DNA of 24,365 bases from an uncultured Collinsella sp. (GCA_900542825.1 UQOY01000018.1:1-24365), one strand, 5' to 3'. Shown: positions 7,841-15,960, counted from the stretch's first letter. Notes: generated from the letters alone by a model not told the origin. Numbers and translations are program-made.

Positions 7841-8392
7841 ATGCTTCCCGTCATCATCGGTATCGTTGTTGTCGTTGTGATCGTCTGCGCCATCGCCGGC
7901 ATCTACAACAACATGGTCACCAAGCGCAATCGCATCGATAACGCCTGGCAGAACATCGACACGCAGCTGCAGCGCCGCAACGACCTGATCCCTAACCTGG
8001 TCGAGACCGTCAAGGGCTACGCCAAGCACGAGCAGGACACGCTCGCCGCCGTGGTCAACGCGCGCAACGCCGCCGTGAACGCCACCACCCCCGAGGCCAA
8101 GATGGAGGCCGACAATGTGCTGACCGGTGCGCTGCGCCAGCTCTTTGCCGTGGCCGAGGCCTACCCCGACCTTAAGGCGAACACCAACTTTACGCAGCTC
8201 CAGGCATCGCTAGAGGACACCGAGAACAAGGTGAGCTACGCGCGCCAGAGCTACAACGATTGCGTGCTCAGCTACAACAACGCCATCCAGACCTTCCCGG
8301 CCGTCATCTTTGCCGGCATCTTCCAGTTTAAGGAGCGCCAGGGCTTCGAGGCCGCCGAAGCCGCCCGCCAGGCACCGACCGTCAAGTTCTAA
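7841..8392 (+). CDS. lemA: LemA family protein
   Basis: A 183-residue membrane-anchored protein with one N-terminal transmembrane helix (about residues 3-22) followed by an extended helical domain. The sequence after the helix (YNNMVTKRNRIDNAWQNIDT, then QLQRRNDLIPNLVETVKGYA) matches the diagnostic LemA start. The molecular role of LemA proteins is unsettled; the family is linked to the cell envelope. The ribosome site GGAG lies 6 nt before the ATG. A strong terminator follows, so this is probably a single-gene transcript. It is divergent from the TetR regulator. Confidence 0.95.
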   Translation: MLPVIIGIVVVVVIVCAIAGIYNNMVTKRNRIDNAWQNIDTQLQRRNDLIPNLVETVKGYAKHEQDTLAAVVNARNAAVNATTPEAKMEADNVLTGALRQLFAVAEAYPDLKANTNFTQLQASLEDTENKVSYARQSYNDCVLSYNNAIQTFPAVIFAGIFQFKERQGFEAAEAARQAPTVKF

Positions 8393-8432
8393 CAATCACG
8401 GCCGAGTCTTAAGCCAGTTCATCAGCCCTTTG

Positions 8433-8465
8433 GGGCCCAAGGCACAAACCTTGGGCCCTTTTCTT
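8433..8465 (+). terminator. Rho-independent terminator of lemA
   Basis: Perfect 10-bp stem GGGCCCAAGG/CCTTGGGCCC with loop CACAAA, followed by TTTTCTT. It lies about 40 nt after the lemA stop codon. Confidence 0.9.
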
Positions 8466-8478
8466 ATCCACGCACAAC

Positions 8479-8498
8479 GCGCGGCCAAAAGGCCGCGC
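8479..8498. terminator. Second GC-rich hairpin after lemA
   Basis: Perfect 8-bp stem GCGCGGCC/GGCCGCGC with an AAAA loop, 13 nt after the T-run of the lemA terminator. There is no clean T-tract on either side, so it may be a backup terminator or only a structural element. Confidence 0.45.
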
Positions 8499-8551
8499 AC
8501 CATCTTTATTCAGATCTATATTGCCCGTAACGGCAGCGCCGAGGTAACGCA

Positions 8552-8676
8552 GGCCCGAGGGCAACCTACCTTTCCGGCGCACTCCGCAGGACGAAAGAAC
8601 CTCCGCCGCACGAAGTGCGCAGCGGAGGTTCTTTCATGTCCGAGGACGCGCCGGAAAGGTAGGTTGCCCTCGGGCC
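8552..8676. repeat. Three-tier nested palindrome between lemA and ilvE
   Basis: The outer arms 8552-8580 and 8648-8676 are exact reverse complements over 29 bp. Inside, GAAAGAACCTCCGC (8593-8606) pairs with 8622-8635 over 14 bp, and CGCAC (8607-8611) pairs with GTGCG (8615-8619) around GAA. Between the tiers lie CCGCAGG (8584-8590) and CCGAGGAC (8640-8647), which recur in the same order in the 4774-4880 element. It sits in the convergent gap 17 nt from the end of ilvE, where it could also stop transcription. No reading frame of note. Confidence 0.9.
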
Positions 8677-8692
8677 GGACATACAAGGCAGC

Positions 8693-9745
8693 TTACGCGA
8701 CGGTGTAAACCCAGTTGTGCTTGTCCTCGACAGCACCGGACTGGATACCAGTCAGGGTCTCGCGGAGCTTCTTCATCACAGGACCGATCTCGGTGTAGCC
8801 GGCCGGGAAGGTCACGGTCTCGTCGGCGCCATAGACCTTGTTGTCGATCTCGCCCACCGGGGAGATGACGGCAGCAGTGCCGCACAGACCGCACTCGACA
8901 AAGGTGCCGGCCTTGACCTCGGCCCACTCGACGGGGCGCTGGTCAACGGTCATACCCAGGTCCTCGGCGACCTGAACGAGCGAGCGACGGGTGATGGAGG
9001 GCAGGATGGAGTCGGTGTGCGACTGCGGAACGACGAGCGTGCCGTCCTCCTTCACGAACAGGACGTTGGCGCCACCGGTCTCCTCGACATAGGTGCGGGA
9101 CTCGGAGTCGAGATACAGGTTCTCGGCATAACCCTCGCGGTGAGCCTCCATCGTGGGCTTGAGGGACATGGCGTAGTTCAGGCCGGCCTTGATGTTACCG
9201 GTGCCGTGCGGTGCGGCGCGGTCGTACTCGGAAACGCGCAGCTTGACGGGCTTGAGGCCACCCTTAAAGTACGGACCGACCGGGGTCACGAGAATACGGA
9301 ACGTGTACTCAGGAGCGGGAGCCACGCCAATCACGTCACCGGAGCCGATCATAAACGGGCGCACGTACAGGGTCGCGCCGGAGCCGAAGGGCGGAACCCA
9401 GGCAGCGTTGGCAGAAACGACCTGCTTGACGGCCTCAACAAACTTGTCCTTGGGGAATGGGGGCATCTCGAGGCGCTGGGCAGAGTTATACATGCGCTCG
9501 GCGTTCATGTCGGGACGGAAGCAGACGATGCTGCCGTCCTCGGCGGTGTAGGCCTTCAGGCCCTCAAAGACCTCCTGGCAGTAGTGGAAGATGCCACCGC
9601 ACTCGGAGACATGCAGGGTGTGGTCGGTGGTCAGACCGCCCTCGTCCCACTCGCCATCCTTCCAATGAGCCTCGTAGCTGTAATCGGTCTTCATGTAGCC
9701 AAAGCCGAGGCTGCCCCAATCGATATCCTTCTTCTCGACAGTCAT
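8693..9745 (-). CDS. ilvE: Branched-chain amino acid aminotransferase
   Basis: A 350-residue fold-type IV PLP enzyme that exchanges the amino group between leucine, isoleucine or valine and 2-oxoglutarate, the last step of their synthesis. The Schiff-base lysine is Lys186 in NIKAGLNYA. The C-terminal half has the cofactor and substrate loops SILPSITRRSL and FVECGLCGTAAVISP. The length fits the actinobacterial/eukaryotic-like BCAT group. ATG at 9745 follows a clear GGAG ribosome site by 5 nt; the open frame extends upstream to 9895 but has an Arg-rich, unconserved-looking sequence and is taken as leader. Confidence 0.95.
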   Translation of the reverse strand: MTVEKKDIDWGSLGFGYMKTDYSYEAHWKDGEWDEGGLTTDHTLHVSECGGIFHYCQEVFEGLKAYTAEDGSIVCFRPDMNAERMYNSAQRLEMPPFPKDKFVEAVKQVVSANAAWVPPFGSGATLYVRPFMIGSGDVIGVAPAPEYTFRILVTPVGPYFKGGLKPVKLRVSEYDRAAPHGTGNIKAGLNYAMSLKPTMEAHREGYAENLYLDSESRTYVEETGGANVLFVKEDGTLVVPQSHTDSILPSITRRSLVQVAEDLGMTVDQRPVEWAEVKAGTFVECGLCGTAAVISPVGEIDNKVYGADETVTFPAGYTEIGPVMKKLRETLTGIQSGAVEDKHNWVYTVA

Positions 9746-9898
9746 ATGTCGCTCCTTACATACACAGTTGCAAACTCGCGAACCCGCACGCAAGGACCGA
9801 GGCCGACCGCGTCGCAACGTCGCACACCCGGAGCGTAGAGCCGGACGGGACACGCGAACGGCATCAAAGCCGATGGCACGTCGATTCGCATGCACGAG

Positions 9899-9904
9899 AT
9901 TGTA
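9899..9904 (-). promoter_or_regulatory. Possible -10 box of ilvE
   Basis: TACAAT on the minus strand, about 155 nt upstream of the ilvE start. The -35 at 17 nt (TTTTAT) is poor. This would give a leader of about 147 nt (9746-9892) in which I see neither a Leu/Ile/Val-rich leader peptide nor a terminator hairpin. A CTTTA-N6-TAAAG inverted repeat lies further upstream (near 9937-9952). Confidence 0.35.
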
Positions 9905-9974
9905 CTCCGCACGCGCGTCGGATAAAACGTTTTTCTTTAACTAACTAAAGTATTTTCATTTGACCGAAACTAAA

Positions 9975-10006
9975 GAGGCCCGCCACCGTAAACGGTGACG
10001 GGCCTC
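9975..10006 (-). terminator. Terminator of the DedA gene
   Basis: A stem of 8 bp (GAGGCCCG/CGGGCCTC), one mismatch, then 5 bp (CACCG/CGGTG) and a 4-nt loop. On the minus strand it is followed by TTTAGTTT. It lies about 40 nt past the stop of the DedA gene. Confidence 0.75.
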
Positions 10007-10043
10007 AACGACACGATTTGTGCGCCGGCTCGAGCTAGGCGCT

Positions 10044-10682
10044 CTATTTGCCCAGCTTAGCCTTAACCAGGCCGACCACGGTCGGGATGATCGACACGGC
10101 GACGATGCCGATAATCAGCAGCTCAAAGTGCTCCTGCACAAAGGGGATACCGCCAAAGAAGTAGCCCAGCAGTGTAAAGAGCGTCGACCAGGTAATGCCG
10201 CCCAGCACGTTAAAGATGACAAAGTTGCGCCAGTGCATGCCGCCCATGCCGGCGATAAAGGGCACAAAGGTGCGGATAAACGGGAAGAAGCGACCCAGGA
10301 AGATGGCCAGGTGGCCCCACTTATCCAGGAAATCCTCGGACTTTTTGATGCGCTCGGGCGTCATGGCCTTCACCTTGCCCGAGGCGATGATCTTTTTGCC
10401 AAAGAAGTGACCGATCATAAAGTTGCACTGATCGCCCAGGATGGCTGCGGCCCATGCGGTGGCCAGAAGCGCCACGATGTTAAAGCCGCCGTTATGGGCA
10501 AAGAAGCCCGAGGCAAACAGCAGCGAATCGCCGGGAAGGAACGGGAAGAAAACCACGCCCGTCTCGATAAAGATGATCAGGAACACGCAGCCGTAGGCCA
10601 TGAGCGGGCCGGCGGCGATCCAGCTGGCAATCGCGGTGCGCGGGTCTTTGAGCAGCTCGGCGATAAAATTGATGAAACCCAT
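10044..10682 (-). CDS. DedA family membrane protein
   Basis: A 212-residue integral membrane protein of the DedA/VTT family. Members move or flip envelope lipids (undecaprenyl phosphate, phosphatidylethanolamine) and support membrane homeostasis; which lipid is moved here cannot be read from sequence. Conserved features are the acidic pair Glu40 (FIETG) and Asp52 (PFLPGDS), and the motif GRFFPFIRTFVPFIAGMGGM (about 130-149) with Arg131 and Arg137, all needed in characterised members. Several hydrophobic or re-entrant segments are visible. ATG at 10682 is preceded by GAGG at 9 nt; a longer open frame to 10766 is rejected as it crosses the promoter region. Single-gene transcript. Confidence 0.93.
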   Translation of the reverse strand: MGFINFIAELLKDPRTAIASWIAAGPLMAYGCVFLIIFIETGVVFFPFLPGDSLLFASGFFAHNGGFNIVALLATAWAAAILGDQCNFMIGHFFGKKIIASGKVKAMTPERIKKSEDFLDKWGHLAIFLGRFFPFIRTFVPFIAGMGGMHWRNFVIFNVLGGITWSTLFTLLGYFFGGIPFVQEHFELLIIGIVAVSIIPTVVGLVKAKLGK

Positions 10683-10728
10683 GAAGTAAAACCTCTCAGT
10701 TGTGGGCGCGGATACGTCCAAGTTGACC

Positions 10729-10734
10729 AGTATA
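10729..10734 (-). promoter_or_regulatory. Possible -10 box of the DedA gene
   Basis: TATACT on the minus strand, 47 nt upstream of the start codon. No clear -35 at the right distance. Confidence 0.35.
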
Positions 10735-10858
10735 CGGTTGCGGCGCGGCCATGCACGCGACCGCACAAAAGTGCGACTTCATTACCAGCAAGTTTGCATA
10801 ACTGACACCTGTCACGCAAAGCCGCCAAGATTGTCCTTCCTAATCCCTAGCGAATCGC

Positions 10859-10864
10859 TATACT
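10859..10864 (+). promoter_or_regulatory. -10 box of cysE
   Basis: TATACT stands 41 nt before the cysE GTG, with a weak TTCCTA 17 nt upstream as possible -35. No T-box or S-box leader is visible in the short 5' region. Confidence 0.45.
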
Positions 10865-10905
10865 TTATTGAATCGCATTGCCATGGCGCTAAGGGAGGGC
10901 GGCCG

Positions 10906-11610
10906 GTGAGCTTTATCAATACCATTCGCGAGGACATCAAGACCGTCCAGGCGCAAGACCCCGCTGCGCAAAACGGTCTAGTCATTTTCCTTTCCTATCC
11001 TGGCCTGCACGCCAAGTGGAACCATGTGCCCGAGCACTGGCTCTGGGAGCACGGTCATCGCTCGCTCGCCCGCGTGCTCTCGCAAATTACCCGCCACATC
11101 ACCGGCGTCGAGATTCATCCCGCTGCACAGATCGGCAAGCACTTCTTTATCGACCACGCCATGGGCGTCGTCATCGGCGAGACCACCATCGTAGGCGACA
11201 ACTGCGTGCTCTACCAGGGCGTCACGCTCGGCGGCACCGGCAACGAGACCGGCAAGCGCCACCCCACCCTGGGCAACAACGTCACCGTGGGCACGGGCGC
11301 CAAAGTGCTCGGCAACATTCGCATCGGCAACAACGTCAAGATCGGCGGCAACTCGGTTGTCGTCAAGGACGTGCCCGACAACTGCACCGTCGTGGGCGTG
11401 CCGGGACGCATCATCAAGCGCAATGGTTGCCGCGTGTTCGAGGAGAGCTTCGACGCCAAGCAGCACCGCGAGTACATGCCCGATGACGCCGCCGAGCAGT
11501 CCGCGCTCAACCGCCAGGGCATCACCGAAAATGCCCGCCGCGTCAAGGAGCTCGAGAAAGAGGTGGCCGAGCTCAAAGCCCTCGTCGCCAAGCTCGTGGA
11601 CGAACGCTAG
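10906..11610 (+). CDS. cysE: Serine O-acetyltransferase
   Basis: A 234-residue left-handed beta-helix acetyltransferase that makes O-acetylserine from serine and acetyl-CoA, the first step of cysteine synthesis. The catalytic pair is in FIDHAMGVVIGE (Asp83, His84), a second conserved His119 is in KRHP, and hexapeptide repeats run from about residue 70 to 165. Residues 208-232 form a heptad-like, Glu/Lys/Leu-rich coiled coil longer than in typical EpsC-type enzymes, perhaps for oligomerisation. GTG at 10906 is chosen because AAGGGAGG lies 7 nt upstream; an upstream extension to 10702 would cross the promoter. The classical C-terminal Ile that docks into CysK is absent. Confidence 0.93.
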   Translation: MSFINTIREDIKTVQAQDPAAQNGLVIFLSYPGLHAKWNHVPEHWLWEHGHRSLARVLSQITRHITGVEIHPAAQIGKHFFIDHAMGVVIGETTIVGDNCVLYQGVTLGGTGNETGKRHPTLGNNVTVGTGAKVLGNIRIGNNVKIGGNSVVVKDVPDNCTVVGVPGRIIKRNGCRVFEESFDAKQHREYMPDDAAEQSALNRQGITENARRVKELEKEVAELKALVAKLVDER

Positions 11611-11650
11611 AGGCGAACGGTCACCGACAACATTGACGCCAACGCAAAGA

Positions 11651-11685
11651 CGCGCCAGAGGATTCACCCCCGGCGCGCCTTATTT
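11651..11685 (+). terminator. Possible terminator of cysE
   Basis: 6-bp stem CGCGCC/GGCGCG with a 15-nt loop, followed by CCTTATTT, about 40 nt after the stop codon. The long loop makes it a modest candidate. Confidence 0.45.
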
Positions 11686-11688
11686 GTG

Positions 11689-11719
11689 ATGTGACAAAGG
11701 AGCTGCCACTTTGTCACAT
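11689..11719. terminator. 11-bp inverted repeat at the end of the second ABC operon
   Basis: ATGTGACAAAG (11689-11699) and CTTTGTCACAT (11709-11719) are exact reverse complements around GAGCTGCCA. The right arm touches the last base of the ABC stop codon. There is no T-tract on the minus strand, so it could be a terminator hairpin, an mRNA 3' stabiliser or a protein site. Confidence 0.6.
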
Positions 11720-13734
11720 TATGCGAACTGACTCAGATAGAGGTCGGCGTAAGCGCCCTCGGCTGCGAGCAGCTCCTTATGCGTGCCCTGCTCGATAATG
11801 TTGCCGTGGTCCATTACCAGAATCAGGTCGGCATCCACAATCGTCGACAGGCGATGCGCGATCACAAAGCTCGTGCGCCCATGCATGAGCGCGTCCATGG
11901 CACGGCCGATGGCAAGCTCGGTACGCGTGTCCACGCTCGACGTCGCCTCGTCCAAGATGAGAATCGCCGGGTTGTTGAGCAGCACGCGTGCGATGGTCAG
12001 CAACTGGCGCTGGCCCTGGCTGATGCTTTCGGCATCGTTGGCCACGTGCGTGTCGTAGCCCTGCGGCATGGTACGTACAAAGAAGTCGACCTGCGCGGCG
12101 CGGGCGGCCGCCACGATCTCGTCGCGTGTTGCCTCGGTGCAGCCGTAGGCGATGTTTTCGGCAATCGTGCCATCGAACAGCCAGGCGTCCTGCAGCACCA
12201 TGCCAAACTGCTGGCGCAGCTCGCCGCGATCCATGCGGCTCGTATCCACGCCGTCGAGCGTAATACGCCCGCCGTCAATCTCGTAGAAGCGCATGAGCAG
12301 GTTGATGAGCGTGGTCTTGCCCGCGCCCGTGGTTCCCACCACGGCGATCTTCTGGCCCGGCTCGGCGGTAAACGATACGTCGCGCATGAGCGGCTTTTCG
12401 GGCGTGTAGCCAAAGCGCACATGCTCAAAGGCGACGCGGCCCTCCACGCGACCCGGTAGCTTGGCGGCCTCGCCCGGCTGCGGATCGGCCCCCATCTCGG
12501 GTTCATCAAGCAGGTCGAACACGCGCTCCGCACTCGCCAGCGCGCTCTGCAGCGAGTTGAAGGTAAACGACAGTTGCGTCATGGGCTCGGATGCCTCGTA
12601 GATAAACTGGAAGAACGCCTGGAACACGCCGACGGTCATGTGGCCGGCAACCAGCATGCTGCAGCCCACAATCGCAATCACGATCTGTGCCAGGCGGCCG
12701 ATAAAGCGCACCGCGGGGCCCACGGCGTTAATCATAAAGTCGGCCTTGGCACTCACGCGTGCCAGCTCGCCCGAGGCCTGGTGCACCTCGGCAGAGCTCT
12801 GGCGCTCGCGGTTAAACGCGCGAATCACTAGGCGGCCCGAATAGCCTTCCTCGACCGCGCTCGTAATCTTTGACACCCACTCCTGGCGCTCACCGGTTAC
12901 GTCATGCGTGCGGCGCGAGACCACCTTGGTCACCAGCAGCGATACCGCCGTAAAACCCAAAAAGACCAGCGTGAGCGGCACGCTGAACACAAACATCACG
13001 CTCACAGCGCCCACTACCGTACCAATCGACACCAGCAGCTGCAGCAATCCGCGCTGCATGCTCTCGGACATCTTGTCCAGGTCGTTGGTCGCGCGGCTGA
13101 CGACCTCGCCGGGACGATGCGCGTCAAAATAGGCGAGTGGCAGACGATTGAGCTTTTGAGCGATGCGGTTACGCAGACGCAGGTTGAGGCGTTCGGCCAC
13201 GCTCGACATCAAAAAGCTCTGGAGCGCGTAGAACGAGGCAGCGGCCGTCCAAATCATAAAGTAGATGAAAATGGTCCTGCCGCAGTTCTCCCAGGTGATG
13301 TTGAAGGTGGCGTCGTTGGCAAACGCCACCTGAATGTGGCCCCACATCTCATCGATCACGCGGGCGCTATATGCCGGCGCGGCGGTGTTAAAAATGGCAT
13401 AGAACACAATGCTCGCGAACACGATATAGAAGCGCCAATGGTCGCCGGTAGCCTCGCTCCACAGGCGGCGCACCGTCGCCCAGGTATCCCGAGGCGTCTC
13501 GTCCTCGTCGCCATCGTCCACGTCGCGCATGCGTTCCGCCTCGGCTCGAGCGCGCTCATCCTCCGCGCGCTCATTTTCCTCGTACAGCGCCTGGCGTCGA
13601 GCCTCGCGCGCGGCTGCAGCCTTGGCGGCCTCATCCAGCTCGGGTGCTACGGCAGCCTGGTCGACCGTTTTATCGGCAGCGTCCGCAGCGGCGGTATCGA
13701 CAAGGCCGCCTTGCTTCCTGAGCTCCTCGGTCAT
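11719..13734 (-). CDS. Heterodimeric ABC exporter, canonical half (second system)
   Basis: A 671-residue half-transporter. The first 90 or so residues are a highly charged Ala/Glu/Arg-rich cytoplasmic extension not usual for the family; then come the six-helix membrane domain (about 95-400) and the ATPase domain (about 430-671). Walker A GTTGAGKT (467-474), Q-loop Gln515, signature SQGQ (572-575), Walker B ending in the catalytic Glu596, and switch His627 are all intact. Its partner is the degenerate half encoded just upstream. ATG at 13734 has GGAGG 8 nt before it, inside the last codons of the partner; the GTG three codons earlier is too close to that site. The one-base gap implies coupled translation. 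Substrate unknown, probably a toxic compound given the MarR gene in the operon. Confidence 0.93.
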   Translation of the reverse strand: MTEELRKQGGLVDTAAADAADKTVDQAAVAPELDEAAKAAAAREARRQALYEENERAEDERARAEAERMRDVDDGDEDETPRDTWATVRRLWSEATGDHWRFYIVFASIVFYAIFNTAAPAYSARVIDEMWGHIQVAFANDATFNITWENCGRTIFIYFMIWTAAASFYALQSFLMSSVAERLNLRLRNRIAQKLNRLPLAYFDAHRPGEVVSRATNDLDKMSESMQRGLLQLLVSIGTVVGAVSVMFVFSVPLTLVFLGFTAVSLLVTKVVSRRTHDVTGERQEWVSKITSAVEEGYSGRLVIRAFNRERQSSAEVHQASGELARVSAKADFMINAVGPAVRFIGRLAQIVIAIVGCSMLVAGHMTVGVFQAFFQFIYEASEPMTQLSFTFNSLQSALASAERVFDLLDEPEMGADPQPGEAAKLPGRVEGRVAFEHVRFGYTPEKPLMRDVSFTAEPGQKIAVVGTTGAGKTTLINLLMRFYEIDGGRITLDGVDTSRMDRGELRQQFGMVLQDAWLFDGTIAENIAYGCTEATRDEIVAAARAAQVDFFVRTMPQGYDTHVANDAESISQGQRQLLTIARVLLNNPAILILDEATSSVDTRTELAIGRAMDALMHGRTSFVIAHRLSTIVDADLILVMDHGNIIEQGTHKELLAAEGAYADLYLSQFA

Positions 13735-13735
13735 G

Positions 13736-15460
13736 CTACTCACCTCCCTTCATCTGCGATTCCGCGATGGCGCGGTACACCTCGCAGGTTTCCATAAGCT
13801 CGCCATGCGTGCCCAGGCCCACAACCTCACCATCCTTGAGCACCACGATCTGGTCGGCATGTAGAATGGTCGAGATGCGCTGCGCGATGATGAGCACCGC
13901 AGCATCACGCGTCTCATCTTGCAACGCATGGCGCAGGGCGGCATCGGTCTTAAAGTCCAGGGCCGAAAAGCTATCGTCGAAGATATATAGATCGGCATGT
14001 TTCATGAGTGCACGGGCGATTGCCAAACGCTGGCGCTGACCGCCCGAAAAGTTCGTGCCGCCTTGGGCAACCGGAGTGTCGAGCCCCTGCGGCTGATCGA
14101 GTACAAAGGTGCTCTGGGCAACCTGGAGCGCATGAAGCATGTCGGCCTCAGTCGCGTCTTCGTTGCCAAAGCGCAGATTGCTTGCCACGGTACCCGAGAA
14201 CAGCCATGCCTTTTGCGGTACGTAAGCGATATGCCCGCGAATCTCGCCTTGCGAAAGGTCGCGCAGATCAACACCGTCCAGGCGAATGGCGCCCCTGGTG
14301 GCATCGTGGAAGCGCAGCAGGAGCTTGGCCACCGTCGACTTGCCCGAACCCGTCGAGCCTACGATAGCGGTCGTCTGACCGCGGCGACAGGCAAAGTTCA
14401 GATCACACAGCGTGTCCTCGTCGGCATCGTCAAAACAAAACGACATATGATCGAACACGGCGACCGCGTCCGCTCCGTCCTTTGAGTCGGACGTTCCCGC
14501 GTCGAGCATACCCTCACCATCGACGATGCTCGGCTCAATCTCCAGCACTTGCTGCGCACGGTTTAGGCACGCCGCGGCGCGCGGCAGCGTTAGCATCACC
14601 ATCTGCGCCATCATCACAAAGAACAAGATCAGAATTGCATACTCGAGCACCGCGGAGATGCTCGCGATCTGCATCGCATGGGCGCCCACGCGGTTGCCAC
14701 CTACCCACAGCACCGCCACCTCGGCGATGTTCATCAAAAAGAAGCTGGAGCTGTCGAGCCCCACAAACAGGTGGTTGACCTTAATGGCGTTGTCCGCGTA
14801 ATCGCTAAATACCTCGTCCAGGCGCTGCTCCTCGTGGCGCTCCTTATTGAAAGCGCGGATGACGCGAACGCCCACGATGTTCTCGCGCAGCACCACGTTC
14901 ATACGGTCGATAAAGCTCTGAAGGCGCATAAAAATCGGCGCGGCGTTAGCCACCGTAAAGACCGCCGCCACCAGCACGATCGCAACCACCACGCCCAGCA
15001 GCGTTCCCATGGCGGGATCGATGAACCAAGCAAAAATGATGCCCGCGACGGCCAAGAACGGCACCGGCAGCACCAACTGAATCGTCTGCAGAATGGCCTG
15101 CTGGATCACGTTGATGTCGTTGAGTGAGCGTGTGATCATCGATCCCGTGCCAAAACGCTCAAAGTCGCTGGCTGCGAGCTCGAGCGATTTGTCGTACACG
15201 GCATTGCGGATATCGCAGGCCACGTTGGCGGCCAGGCGCGCCGAAAGATAGCAGCCCAGCACCGTGCCGCCGCTAGCCATGCTGGTCGCGATAAACATGT
15301 ATAGGCCGTTGCGTAAAATGTAGTCGACATCGCCCGTGGTAATACCGGTGTTGACCATGTTCGCCAGCATCGTGGGAACCAACAGCGTACCGACGTTATC
15401 CACCAGCAGCACCAGCAGCGTCACTGCGACAAGCCCTCGATAGGGCTTCAAAAACCTCAT
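13736..15460 (-). CDS. Heterodimeric ABC exporter, degenerate half (second system)
   Basis: A 574-residue half-transporter with an exporter membrane domain (about 1-305) and an ATPase domain (about 330-574). Walker A GSTGSGKS (368-375), Q-loop Gln416 and signature FSGGQ (471-475) are intact. Walker B reads YIFDD with Asp496 in place of the catalytic Glu, and Gln527 replaces the switch His. These are the same two substitutions as in the first system's degenerate half. Its ATG shares one base with the TAA of the MarR gene (TAATG), so the two are translationally coupled; the in-frame GTG at 15472 is only 2 nt from the GGGGAG site and is disfavoured. Confidence 0.92.
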   Translation of the reverse strand: MRFLKPYRGLVAVTLLVLLVDNVGTLLVPTMLANMVNTGITTGDVDYILRNGLYMFIATSMASGGTVLGCYLSARLAANVACDIRNAVYDKSLELAASDFERFGTGSMITRSLNDINVIQQAILQTIQLVLPVPFLAVAGIIFAWFIDPAMGTLLGVVVAIVLVAAVFTVANAAPIFMRLQSFIDRMNVVLRENIVGVRVIRAFNKERHEEQRLDEVFSDYADNAIKVNHLFVGLDSSSFFLMNIAEVAVLWVGGNRVGAHAMQIASISAVLEYAILILFFVMMAQMVMLTLPRAAACLNRAQQVLEIEPSIVDGEGMLDAGTSDSKDGADAVAVFDHMSFCFDDADEDTLCDLNFACRRGQTTAIVGSTGSGKSTVAKLLLRFHDATRGAIRLDGVDLRDLSQGEIRGHIAYVPQKAWLFSGTVASNLRFGNEDATEADMLHALQVAQSTFVLDQPQGLDTPVAQGGTNFSGGQRQRLAIARALMKHADLYIFDDSFSALDFKTDAALRHALQDETRDAAVLIIAQRISTILHADQIVVLKDGEVVGLGTHGELMETCEVYRAIAESQMKGGE

Positions 15461-15960
15461 TAGCAGTCGCACGACTCCCCCTCACGTCGATCTTGCATCT
15501 GACTTTCGGCTGCCACCTGCTGTTTAAATGCCTCGCACTCGTCGCCCAGGACTTGCGAGAATTTACCGATCAAGCGCATAATCTCGCGCTGTTCCCATGG
15601 CTCGAGGGCATCGAAGGCTCTCTGCTCGGCCCCTTGCGCCGGCAGCGCATAACGATCGGCAAATTGCCTACCCTCTTCGGTCAAGCTCACAACCTTGTTC
15701 TTGCGACTGCCTTCGGCAAACTCCAGCGTGGCGAAACCCCGCGCCGTCAAGGTTTTAATGGCCGAGTTGATCGTCTGTTTGCTATAGAACCATTCGCTTG
15801 TCAGACGACTCACAGCGACGCTGCCGCCCGCCGCGCTGGTGTCGACGAGCATCCAATAGGCGCAGTCCGAAAGGCCGCAGGCGCGTGAGAACTCCGAATA
15901 GATGTGATCGAGTCCATTGAGCATCCGGTCGAAATCGACCAGCGTAACCGCACTATTCAT
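15460..15960 (-). CDS. MarR-family transcriptional regulator
   Basis: A 166-residue MarR-type regulator. The winged helix spans about residues 45-95 (SRLTSEWFYSKQTINSAIKT as the recognition part, then a wing near EGSRKNKVVSLTEEG). It is the first gene of an operon with the ABC pair and overlaps the first transporter gene by one base, the usual layout for a drug-responsive repressor of its own efflux pump. Two identical 14-bp boxes in the promoter are its likely operators. GGTGGG stands a few bases before ATG 15960. The C-terminus is Cys-containing (GESCDC), which could be redox sensitive, though this is only a guess. Confidence 0.92.
   Translation of the reverse strand: MNSAVTLVDFDRMLNGLDHIYSEFSRACGLSDCAYWMLVDTSAAGGSVAVSRLTSEWFYSKQTINSAIKTLTARGFATLEFAEGSRKNKVVSLTEEGRQFADRYALPAQGAEQRAFDALEPWEQREIMRLIGKFSQVLGDECEAFKQQVAAESQMQDRREGESCDC

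Noticed and set aside
7630..7902. Long N-terminal extension of the TetR regulator
   Set aside because: It would cross the divergent promoter region and run antisense into lemA.
8581..8647. Invertible DNA segment (inverton) flanked by the 29-bp arms
   Set aside because: The interior is itself a hairpin without promoter features, no site-specific recombinase gene is nearby, and the fully paired nested fold is explained more simply as a structured element.
9746..9895. Leader peptide or N-terminal extension of ilvE
   Set aside because: The extension is Arg-rich with no run of branched-chain codons and no attenuator hairpin pair; ATG 9745 has a clear GGAG.
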